A stretch of 17,873 nt of DNA from a bacterium (GTDB lineage: Bacteria > UBP15 > UBA6099 > JAJRTR01), in contig JAJRTR010000149.1 of assembly GCA_024278215.1 (NCBI GenBank), forward strand, positions 1 through 17,873, read 5' to 3'. Each line of letters starts with the position of its first letter. Position 1 is the first letter of the stretch. The translations under genes were made by a program, and so were the position numbers. The notes under the pieces were generated by a model. The model had not been told where the DNA came from. It was given only the letters and a program-made list of their open reading frames with translations, and searched no databases. This document shows, piece after piece, positions 1 through 6,273 of the stretch.

Positions 1-708
1 ATCACAAAATGAAACAACTTCACCCCCAACACTTTCAGCTAATACTTTTGCATTTTCCTGAGATCTATTCATTACATATACTTTTTTTACATTCTTATCC
101 TTAATTTGATCTAAGATAATCTTACTCATTTTTCCAGCACCAATAATTAAGAACTTTTTCTCCCTTAAATCTCCTAGGCGTTTTTCTGCAAGCGCAACAG
201 CCGCCCAACTAATTGAAGAACCACCATAGCTAATATCAGTTTCTCGTCGAGATTTTTTTCCTGCCTCTATAACCAAATTCGTTAAAATATTGAAACTCTT
301 AATTAAAGTCCCTTTTGAACGCGCCAACTCAACAGCCTTTTTAACTTGACCCTGAATTTGCTTCTCCCCAATAACAAGAGAATCTAAACCCGAAATAACT
401 TTAAACAGATGCTCAATCACATCATTATCAACTAATCGATAAAAATACTCTGTTAATTTTCTTTGAACAGTAATTTTCTTAATGTTAAAAAGAATATTTA
501 GTATTTCACCTGATTCATTCTTAATATCTAAAATTTGTACATAAATCTCTGTACGATTACACGTGGATAAAATAAATACTTCAATAACCCAAGGAATATT
601 CTTTAATTCACTAAGAAAAAGTTCTTGTTGAATAAGACTTAAACTAAATTTCTCTCTTATTTCAATAGGCGCTGTCTTATGGTTAATTCCTATACATAAT
701 GTTTGCAT
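1..708 (-). CDS. hemA: Glutamyl-tRNA reductase, N-terminal 236 residues (runs off window)
   Basis: The frame is open from ATG at 708 to base 1 with no stop. GluTR reduces the glutamate on Glu-tRNA(Glu) to glutamate-1-semialdehyde with NADPH, the first step of C5 tetrapyrrole (heme) synthesis in the cytosol. Visible landmarks are the N-terminal GINHKTAPIEIREKF, the catalytic-Cys motif STCNRTEIY (C50, the family's usual position), GLDSLVIGEKQIQGQ at about residues 110-124, and the start of the NADPH-binding Rossmann domain with IIGAGKMS near 195. The C-terminal part of the Rossmann domain and the dimerisation domain lie outside the window. The start is supported by AAAGGA a few bases upstream. 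Codons are strongly AT-ending, unlike every other gene here. Identity is secure; whether it belongs to the same genome as the rest is doubtful. Confidence 0.93.
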   Translation of the reverse strand, partial: MQTLCIGINHKTAPIEIREKFSLSLIQQELFLSELKNIPWVIEVFILSTCNRTEIYVQILDIKNESGEILNILFNIKKITVQRKLTEYFYRLVDNDVIEHLFKVISGLDSLVIGEKQIQGQVKKAVELARSKGTLIKSFNILTNLVIEAGKKSRRETDISYGGSSISWAAVALAEKRLGDLREKKFLIIGAGKMSKIILDQIKDKNVKKVYVMNRSQENAKVLAESVGGEVVSFCD

Positions 709-757
709 ATTAATCCTTTTCTTTCTTTGGAATGGAATCAGTCAATTAGCACAATAA
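709..757. other. Composition breakpoint between AT-rich hemA piece and the rest
   Basis: Base composition changes abruptly here from AT-rich (hemA side) to mid-GC. The PhnD-like gene reading in from the right keeps family-like sequence up to about EYYQ (near 755) and then hits a stop after three more codons. The hemA ribosome-binding site lies at about 711-720. The true join should therefore fall between roughly 715 and 757. I see no inverted repeats, tRNA end or transposase at the join. Confidence 0.6.
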
Positions 758-1195
758 CTGATAGTATTCTTTCTTTTCCACAACAGGGGCCACGAGGAGT
801 TCAACATTTGTTTTTTTCAGCAGGTCTACATAAGCGCCGCTGCAGATAAACGCAAGGTCTACGGCTCGGTCCCGGACCAGTTCGTTTATCTGGGTATAAG
901 AATATCTCATTACCAGCTTGTATTGCCTGCCTGTCTCTTCCGATATGAAATCCAGTATTTTTTTGTAGCTGACCAGGGTCTCATCAGGAGTTATCATCGT
1001 GCCGATAGCAAAGTTCAGAGGAGGAATGTCCGCCCCGGCATTTATGGACTCATTCGGAATAAGACCTTCTTTCAATCGTATTTTCCTGGGTCCGTTTATT
1101 TCATCCGAACAACCGATAAGGATAACCACCAGCAGAACTGATATTATTGCCGTTAAGATAACACATTTTCCCGGACCGCATCTTATTCTCTTCAT
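746..1195 (-). CDS. PhnD-like ABC-transporter substrate-binding lipoprotein, C-terminally truncated
   Basis: Chosen start is ATG 1195, giving 149 residues. It has AAGGAG about 8 nt upstream and places a lipoprotein signal directly at the N-terminus: a basic start, a hydrophobic stretch, then lipobox LIGC with C29. An in-frame ATG at 1234 would add 13 residues before the signal. After the signal, PPLNFAIGTMITPDETLVSYKKIL and a region ending in LAFICSGAYVDLL match the first lobe of the PhnD/phosphate-phosphonate periplasmic binding family (usually about 280-320 residues). In such proteins the ligand is bound between two lobes; here only the first remains. It ends in KKEYYQLLC at the composition break, so it is almost certainly non-functional as read. 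Ligand unknown. Confidence 0.75.
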   Translation of the reverse strand: MKRIRCGPGKCVILTAIISVLLVVILIGCSDEINGPRKIRLKEGLIPNESINAGADIPPLNFAIGTMITPDETLVSYKKILDFISEETGRQYKLVMRYSYTQINELVRDRAVDLAFICSGAYVDLLKKTNVELLVAPVVEKKEYYQLLC

Positions 1196-1239
1196 GTAAA
1201 ACGCTCCTTGCTCGACATTGATGGGCATTCTCACGATTG

Positions 1240-1271
1240 TTAACCGGCATCGGTGAAATATGCGGGCTGAA
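1240..1271 (+). repeat. Dispersed hairpin repeat, copy 1 (core GGTGAAATATGCGGGCT)
   Basis: The core at 1252-1268 is identical to that of the copy at 10045-10077 (opposite strand). The left arm (CCGGCAT) pairs imperfectly with ATGCGGG. A more diverged copy is at 4527-4557. Function unknown; it looks like a small REP-type or transposon-end repeat. Confidence 0.7.
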
Positions 1272-1417
1272 TCCGCCTCGCCTTACTCCTAACTCTACCA
1301 TAGAATGGTTAAGAATTCCGATAAAATCCTTTTTGGTCCCGGTTCTGCCGGGTTGTGACATTAGGCGGAATAACGTTTGGACAGATGTCGTAATTAGTAA
1401 CACTTTAGCCATGTGAA

Positions 1418-1447
1418 GAATTCCCAGGGGACACAATCCGGAATTCC
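1418..1447 (+). repeat. Degenerate GGGGACA/GGAATT repeat
   Basis: GGGGACACAATCCGGAATT (from 1427) resembles the conserved part of the 65-bp repeats at 9375 and 13318, with two substitutions and one insertion. Perfect 7-bp inverted arms GAATTCC (1418-1424) and GGAATTC (1440-1446) flank it. Confidence 0.5.
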
Positions 1448-1587
1448 ACGACTTTGCTTCAGATGGTTGCTGAAGTGTTACAAATTATGTTTCAGCATTA
1501 AGCAAAGCGGGAATAACCAGAATAAGAAGATTCAAACACTGCAACGCCTGGATATACCAACAGAAAACGAAGAAAGGTTGATGCCTT

Positions 1588-2769
1588 ATGAAGCGCGATA
1601 AAAAAGTGCTAATAGCTCTGCTGTGGACGCTTCTTACATGCAGCGCTTTCTTATGGTTTGCAGGCTGTGGAGGAGCAGGTTCATCGGCCGTCCATGAGCC
1701 CGGAGCAACAACAGCGCCGAATATTACCCGTAATGTGATGTCGACGGCAACAGCTACGGTCATGATCCCCGACGAGGCGAAGGCGGTACAGAAGCCGACG
1801 CCATCCGTTGTTCGCACGCGCGCGGCATCCTCAGTGCCTGCCGGTACGCTCCGGGCGATACTGCCCGTGGTGAAGGCCATGTCGTATCAAAACGAATGCG
1901 CGGCGTACTACTTCGGGCGCGACAGAAGTGTGCGCACACAATATCTCTGGCTGGCGATGGCGGTGTTCGATTGCTGGGACTATTCGATACTTGTGCAATT
2001 CGATCTTTCCGGCCTTGCGGGGATAAACTCCGACGATATTGTGCTGGCCGAGCTTGAGATGTATCAGTACAGTGATTTCGGTCACCATGAGAGTTCCTGG
2101 ATGTATGATTTCGAGGCATCGGTGCTGCCTGTTTCCGGGACATGGGACGAGTCCACGACATGGTTTTTCAACCGGCCCGCCACGGAGGCAGGTTTTCCTG
2201 ATAACCGCATCACTGTAACAAACGAGACCGGCTGGAAAAACTGGGACGTGACCGATGCGGTGAAAGCCTGGCACTCCGGTGTTTTGCATAACTACGGGTT
2301 TAACGTGTTTCCCCATAATGCCGGGATGCCTCTGGACTCCAACGCATTTTTCTATGATGAGACGGGCGGTGCGGCCTTTTCGCCGCCTCTATCTCCGCGT
2401 CTGGTTGTTTACTACAAAGAACCTGCCCCACCTGTTACGACTGTCATGCCGCCTCCGGGGACATGCGTCGTTCCGTCCGCTCCGGGTGTGCAGGATGCCG
2501 ACGCGAATGACTGTGTGGATTCTATTTACGATCTTCACGACCTTATCAAATCACAAGGTCTTGATAAAAGACTGACCAAAAAACTTCTCAGAAAAGCGGA
2601 TAAGGCATTAAAGGAATACAAGAAAGGTAAAAAAGACAAGGCGCTTAAAGAGTTGTTAAAACTCTACAACGAGATTGAAAAACACCGTGGCGATAAAAAG
2701 AAAGATATTCCCGGCGGTGTCGCCGATATGCTGGAGGCTTATATAGAGAATGTTATGCACCTGATTTAA
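1588..2769 (+). CDS. Secreted lipoprotein: DNRLRE/CBM96-like domain plus FIMAH-like C-terminal domain
   Basis: 393 residues. ATG 1588 is preceded by AAAGG at about 9 nt. The N-terminus is a lipoprotein signal (basic MKRDKK, hydrophobic core, lipobox FAGC with C27), then a low-complexity Ala/Thr/Ser linker to about residue 90. Residues ~90-280 look like a DNRLRE domain (the CBM96-like beta-sandwich found in extracellular proteins): an aromatic-rich beta pattern, WDVTDAVKAWHSG, NYGFNV, and the closing SPRLVVYY. A Pro-rich linker leads to residues ~305-393, a Lys-rich helical unit starting DANDCVDSIYDLHDLIKSQG. This unit fits the FIMAH-type helical domain that often ends cell-surface proteins. 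Probably an exported, membrane-anchored binding protein; ligand unknown. The MITE at 2805 lies 35 bp after the stop. Confidence 0.75.
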   Translation: MKRDKKVLIALLWTLLTCSAFLWFAGCGGAGSSAVHEPGATTAPNITRNVMSTATATVMIPDEAKAVQKPTPSVVRTRAASSVPAGTLRAILPVVKAMSYQNECAAYYFGRDRSVRTQYLWLAMAVFDCWDYSILVQFDLSGLAGINSDDIVLAELEMYQYSDFGHHESSWMYDFEASVLPVSGTWDESTTWFFNRPATEAGFPDNRITVTNETGWKNWDVTDAVKAWHSGVLHNYGFNVFPHNAGMPLDSNAFFYDETGGAAFSPPLSPRLVVYYKEPAPPVTTVMPPPGTCVVPSAPGVQDADANDCVDSIYDLHDLIKSQGLDKRLTKKLLRKADKALKEYKKGKKDKALKELLKLYNEIEKHRGDKKKDIPGGVADMLEAYIENVMHLI

Positions 2770-2804
2770 GAGTCATAGTCTGTCTGAATAGAACGGAGCA
2801 GACG

Positions 2805-2933
2805 GGGTGTGCGACACAAAAGTGGGTTTTTGCGAAAAGCGGGACAGGTACCGCAAAAAACAGCGTTACCAGTTCCTGTTTTTCGCACATTAAAAATGTG
2901 GTTATTTTTAACCCACTTTTATGTCGCACACCC
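2805..2933. mobile_element. MITE-like non-autonomous element, 129 bp
   Basis: The terminal inverted repeats are 24 bp long (2805-2828 and 2910-2933) with a single mismatch, and both begin GGGTGTGCGACA. The element is flanked by a perfect 9-bp direct repeat GAGCAGACG at 2796-2804 and 2934-2942, as expected for a target-site duplication. It is too short to encode a transposase. The interior holds the motif GGGACAGGTACC and a small hairpin (CACATT/AATGTG). The parent transposase is not in the window. A 9-bp duplication occurs in several IS families, so I do not assign one. It inserted between the lipoprotein gene and the glycosyltransferase gene and could act as a terminator-like structure there. 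Confidence 0.82.
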
Positions 2934-2984
2934 GAGCAGACGCGGGAAGTTGTTTCGAGCAGGTGGAATTGATAAGATAGTTAT

Positions 2985-4526
2985 ATGGTATTGGACCCCG
3001 CGAAATTCAGGAACCGGGTGTGGGAGTGGATACTGCTGCTGACGGTGGTGTTTATAGCGGCTGTTCCGCGTGTGGTGATGATGGCGACGGTCGGTCAGTG
3101 GCTGGATGCCGATGAATCGATAGTTGGCCTGATGGCGAAGCACATCGCCGGGGGGGAAGGCGTGCCGCTGTTTTTCTATGGCCAGAGCTACGGCGGCGGC
3201 CATGTGATCGAAGCGCTTATCACATCCGGGTGGCGGATGATCCGGCCTGGGCCCAGCGCTCTGGCGGTACATGCGGTTCCGGTGATTTTTTCCATATTGA
3301 CAATTGTCATCGTATTTTATCTTGTTCGAGGCAGGTTCGGGCTCAAACCAGCACTTTTGTCGGCAATCATATTAAGTCTGTCCACGCCGTATCTGAAGTC
3401 GTCGCTGAAGGCGGACGGCTATATCGAAACGATTTTTCTCGGGATTCTTTCATTATATGTTTTCAGGGCGGCGCACCGGGCGGATATGGAAGGAAACAGC
3501 CGAAGGGCATCATTGCTGTCTGTTCTACTGGGTGTGTTACTCGGGCTGGCAGTGTGGAGCTACGATTTCGCGCTTATTTACGTGTGTGCGATACTTGTGC
3601 TCGGAATGAAGCGTGTGTTGAGGAAGCCTGTGAGACTGCTGCTGGCGGCGGCGGGCGCGGCAGCAGGCGCGGCGCCAATGATATACGCCAATGTGACGCA
3701 GGGATACGCGCATCTGGGACATTTCATATCGGGAGCGCCCGGCGCAGACAGATCGCCCGCTGCGATTGCGCAGGGGTTCTGGAATATATTCACAGAATGG
3801 ATACCTGCTTTTCTCACGCAGAACAGTATACATAATTTCGTGTTGCCGCCGCCCGGTTACGCATGGTTCACTTATGCCGGGCTGCTGTTCGCTACAGCAG
3901 TGCTGATCGGTCGCCGAAAGGAAGTGCCGGGCGAATACGCGCTTGTCCCGGCGCTCACGATAGCCGCTTCGCTCGTCCTGGGATATGCCGGAAAATCGCC
4001 CCGGTATCTGCTGCCGCTCGAACCGTTTCTCTCGATCGGTGCAGCTCTGGCTGTCTACTGGTGTTTCGAGACGAAAAGGTATGTTAATCATCTTGCGGGT
4101 TTTCTTCTGCTCGCTGTTTTAGGTTTTGGTATCGTCACGGGAGCGGCGGCGGTTTTCGCGGACAGAAGCATCGTCGAGGGCAATGTAAAGACCGACCCGG
4201 AATCCCTGGTCAAGGTTGTCGAGTTCCTTGAAGATAACGATGTCGACTGCATTTACACGACATATTTTATAAAGTGGCGAGTGCTGTTTATCACAGATGA
4301 AAAGATAAACGCGGTGGATGTGAAAGCGCGCGAGCGAAACGAAGCGTACTTGAGATACGAAGACATCGGTTGTCCGGCGGGCGTGCATGGCGCTTATGTC
4401 CTGCACAGGGCGAGCCCATACAGGTACAGCCTCGCCGCTCAGATAAACCGGAGCGCGGTTCCTTATAAGGTATTTTACTCGTCGGACCACATAGCCGCCG
4501 TCCCGACCGCAGCCGATGAAGAATAG
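2985..4526 (+). CDS. GT-C fold membrane glycosyltransferase (GT39/PMT-like)
   Basis: 513 residues with about ten hydrophobic segments spread over residues ~15-400 and a soluble C-terminal tail of ~110 residues. The first periplasmic loop after TM1 carries the GT-C acidic motif DADES (D41, D43, E44). FFYGQSYGGGH (64-73) and E76 follow, typical of ArnT/PMT-type enzymes that use polyprenyl-phosphate sugars on the outer face of the inner membrane. Acceptor and donor are unknown. ATG 2985 is the first in-frame start but has a poor ribosome-binding site; AGGTGG at 2961 is too distant. It is convergent with the 4618-9329 cluster, whose last-listed gene is a related GT-C protein, suggesting a shared surface-glycan role. 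Confidence 0.8.
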   Translation: MVLDPAKFRNRVWEWILLLTVVFIAAVPRVVMMATVGQWLDADESIVGLMAKHIAGGEGVPLFFYGQSYGGGHVIEALITSGWRMIRPGPSALAVHAVPVIFSILTIVIVFYLVRGRFGLKPALLSAIILSLSTPYLKSSLKADGYIETIFLGILSLYVFRAAHRADMEGNSRRASLLSVLLGVLLGLAVWSYDFALIYVCAILVLGMKRVLRKPVRLLLAAAGAAAGAAPMIYANVTQGYAHLGHFISGAPGADRSPAAIAQGFWNIFTEWIPAFLTQNSIHNFVLPPPGYAWFTYAGLLFATAVLIGRRKEVPGEYALVPALTIAASLVLGYAGKSPRYLLPLEPFLSIGAALAVYWCFETKRYVNHLAGFLLLAVLGFGIVTGAAAVFADRSIVEGNVKTDPESLVKVVEFLEDNDVDCIYTTYFIKWRVLFITDEKINAVDVKARERNEAYLRYEDIGCPAGVHGAYVLHRASPYRYSLAAQINRSAVPYKVFYSSDHIAAVPTAADEE

Positions 4527-4557
4527 CGAACCCGCGCCAGTGAAATATATGGGTTAC
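4527..4557 (+). repeat. Dispersed hairpin repeat, diverged copy
   Basis: GTGAAATAT with flanking arms AACCC (from 4529) and GGGTT (4551-4555) aligns with the copies at 1240 and 10045. It begins immediately after the TAG of the 2985-4526 gene. Confidence 0.5.
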
Positions 4558-4621
4558 ACTCCCTGCGAATGGTTCCGCAAAAGGCCGGCGAAAAAAAAGT
4601 TGCTTCCGGGAAATATTTCAC
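4540..4621. terminator. Inverted repeat between convergent genes, possible transcription end
   Basis: GTGAAATAT (4540-4548) and ATATTTCAC (4613-4621) form 9-bp perfect inverted arms around about 64 bases containing an A8 run at 4591-4598. The arms overlap the repeat at 4527 and the stop of the minus-strand methyltransferase. No classical GC stem plus T-run is present, so the terminator role is only a guess from the convergent layout. Confidence 0.3.
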
Positions 4622-5391
4622 ACTCTGAAATGAGAAACGGTGAGGTAGCAGAAATTGCGCAGGAAGCGTATCCTGTCCAGTATTGATGTGTCGAGCTGTG
4701 AGAATAAATCGAGCGATTTCAGGATTGCGCTCGAAGCGGGGAAAACGCGGGCGGCGATCACCGCGAAAGAACTCAGCAGGAAGAACTCCCTGTGGCTGAA
4801 TCCTGAAAACAGGCTGCCCAGTTCCATAAGTTCGCCGATTGTGAGAAAGCGAAATTTGATTTTCCAGAAGTGCGATTCGAAGAGCCTTGCGAGCATGATG
4901 ATGTGTGGATAGCGCAGAGGCTCGATCAGCGCCACGATGCCTCCCGGCCTGACGACGCGCCTGCATTCCGCGAGCGCTTTCTTTTTATCAAGGAACATAA
5001 TTGTATTAGTTATAATTGCGGCATCCATGCTATTATTGCTGAACGGCAATTCGTGGGCGTCCGCCCTTACGGGCGTCACGGACATATCGGCGGACACCGC
5101 CCTTCGTCTGATCGCACGGACGCTCTGTGCGGAGAAGTCGACAGCAAACAAATCCGCACCCATCGCGCATAATCGCGACGCGTTGCTACCGTCGCCGGCT
5201 CCGATCTCGACAACGCGACGGCCTGCGATGTCGCCGAGTCCGTCGTAAAGATAATCAAAAGCCGGTGCCCACCACCTCGCCATGACCTTCTCGCGCCGGT
5301 TGTAGCCCGAAGACCAGTAGTCGTCGTAATAGTCCCTTATTTTGTCCTTCGCGTTGGAGTCCAGATCAGACCTCCCTGCGTGAAACGACAA
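4618..5391 (-). CDS. Class I SAM-dependent methyltransferase
   Basis: 257 residues as read from TTG 5391. Motif I is VVEIGAGDGSN (60-70); the acidic residue after beta-2 is in FAVDFS (D85). ADAHELPF and then RRVVRPGGIVALIEP complete the Methyltransf_11-type Rossmann fold. The C-terminal ~90 residues are hydrophobic or amphipathic and may carry substrate specificity. The gene overlaps the upstream methyltransferase by 26 bp and is the last of the minus-strand cluster, so it is probably translationally coupled. Start is uncertain: TTG 5391 has no clear ribosome-binding site. AGGGAGG (5377-5371) lies 6 nt before an in-frame CTG at 5364, just after the upstream stop. Substrate unknown; a sugar, lipid or quinone-like acceptor is possible. 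Confidence 0.8.
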   Translation of the reverse strand: MSFHAGRSDLDSNAKDKIRDYYDDYWSSGYNRREKVMARWWAPAFDYLYDGLGDIAGRRVVEIGAGDGSNASRLCAMGADLFAVDFSAQSVRAIRRRAVSADMSVTPVRADAHELPFSNNSMDAAIITNTIMFLDKKKALAECRRVVRPGGIVALIEPLRYPHIIMLARLFESHFWKIKFRFLTIGELMELGSLFSGFSHREFFLLSSFAVIAARVFPASSAILKSLDLFSQLDTSILDRIRFLRNFCYLTVSHFRV

Positions 5392-6217
5392 TCATATTGT
5401 CGTACAGATTTATTGGAATAGGCATTGTAAGTTTTCGAGTGATTCCGAGTACTTTATTCTTCAGTGGTGATGTGTGGGATATTTTCGTGGCGAGAGTGGC
5501 CGGGCTGATGTGGCGGCCCATTCGGGATATGCTCAGAATAGAGAAACCACACATCTCCAGTAACATCGCGATTGTTTTTTTGTCGAAGTAAAACAGATGG
5601 TCGGGCGGGCAGATAATAGGCCAGTGCGGACCGGCAAGCTTTGCGGTAGTGCTGCCGATATCCCATATATCGAGCATAAAAATGCCGCCGGGTTTTGTCA
5701 GCCGGGCGATGCTCGTAATCTCCTTTACCGGGTCCGTGACATGTTCGAGGACGTCGATCATTGTGACAGCATCGAAACTCGCGCGTGGGAAAGGTGCGTC
5801 TGCGATGCGCCCGGCGAAAAGGTTTTCGATGCCAAGGTTTTGCCGTGCCCAGTTTATACCGTAGGCGGCACGGTCGATTCCGTAAGGTTTCCAGCCCAAC
5901 TGTTGCGCTTCGGCAAGTAGAAAGCCAAGCGCGCATCCCACGTCGAGCAGCCTGCCGGATGGAGCATATCCCTTGAGGCGCTGGAGACGGTTTCTGAACC
6001 CTTTCGCAAGTGCTTTTCTCTCCGCTTCGTAATCGTAATAGCCTGTATCGTCGGTGCGGCCTGCGTAATACTCGTCCGAATAGTGTCGTTCGAGCACATC
6101 CGGTCCGGGGATTTCATGCACTCGAACAAGTCCGCAACTCCTGCACTTCACAATGGGGTATTCACCCACGGTGAATAATGCGCTGGTGTCATTCTGATTG
6201 CAGAGAGGGCAGTCCAT
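5366..6217 (-). CDS. Class I SAM methyltransferase with N-terminal zinc ribbon
   Basis: 283 residues from ATG 6217, chosen because GGAG lies 6 nt upstream and the protein then begins directly with the zinc ribbon. An in-frame ATG at 6232 lacks a ribosome-binding site. The zinc ribbon has C3-x2-C6 and C25-x2-C28 (CPLC, CRSC). Motif I LLDVGCALGF spans about 90-99; the acidic residue after beta-2 is D115 in YGID; VTMIDVLEHV and then TKPGGIFMLD complete a Methyltransf_23-type domain. This zinc-ribbon/methyltransferase architecture is common in sugar and O-antigen clusters (C-methyltransferase-like). It sits 56 bp after the UGM-like gene in the same direction and overlaps the next methyltransferase. 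The exact substrate cannot be read from sequence. Confidence 0.85.
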   Translation of the reverse strand: MDCPLCNQNDTSALFTVGEYPIVKCRSCGLVRVHEIPGPDVLERHYSDEYYAGRTDDTGYYDYEAERKALAKGFRNRLQRLKGYAPSGRLLDVGCALGFLLAEAQQLGWKPYGIDRAAYGINWARQNLGIENLFAGRIADAPFPRASFDAVTMIDVLEHVTDPVKEITSIARLTKPGGIFMLDIWDIGSTTAKLAGPHWPIICPPDHLFYFDKKTIAMLLEMCGFSILSISRMGRHISPATLATKISHTSPLKNKVLGITRKLTMPIPINLYDNMIVVSRREV

Positions 6218-6273
6218 ATATTCTCCGGCCATGAATGATTACGGTTATTTGTGGCGGCCATTGCGCATGGCGG

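Larger units (their letters stand above)
1196..1587. other. Intergenic region between divergent lipoprotein genes
   Basis: No convincing gene. The open frames here overlap known genes or contain the repeats. It holds one copy of the GGTGAAATATGCGGGCT hairpin repeat (about 1240-1271) and a degenerate GGGGACA-type repeat (1418-1447). The ribosome-binding site of the next gene (AAAGG) is at its right end. No clear sigma-70 promoter was found. Confidence 0.6.

Noticed and set aside
1485-2316. Several minus-strand frames opposite the DNRLRE lipoprotein
   Set aside because: No recognisable motifs; the plus frame has a signal peptide, ribosome-binding site and domain pattern.
2805-2933. Reading the inverted repeat only as a rho-independent terminator
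   Set aside because: The 24-bp ends are 81 bp apart and flanked by an exact 9-bp duplication, which a simple terminator does not explain.
3230-3835. 201-codon plus-strand frame inside the first GT-C gene
   Set aside because: Out-of-frame shadow; Gly/Arg/Cys-rich translation without hydrophobic segments or motifs.
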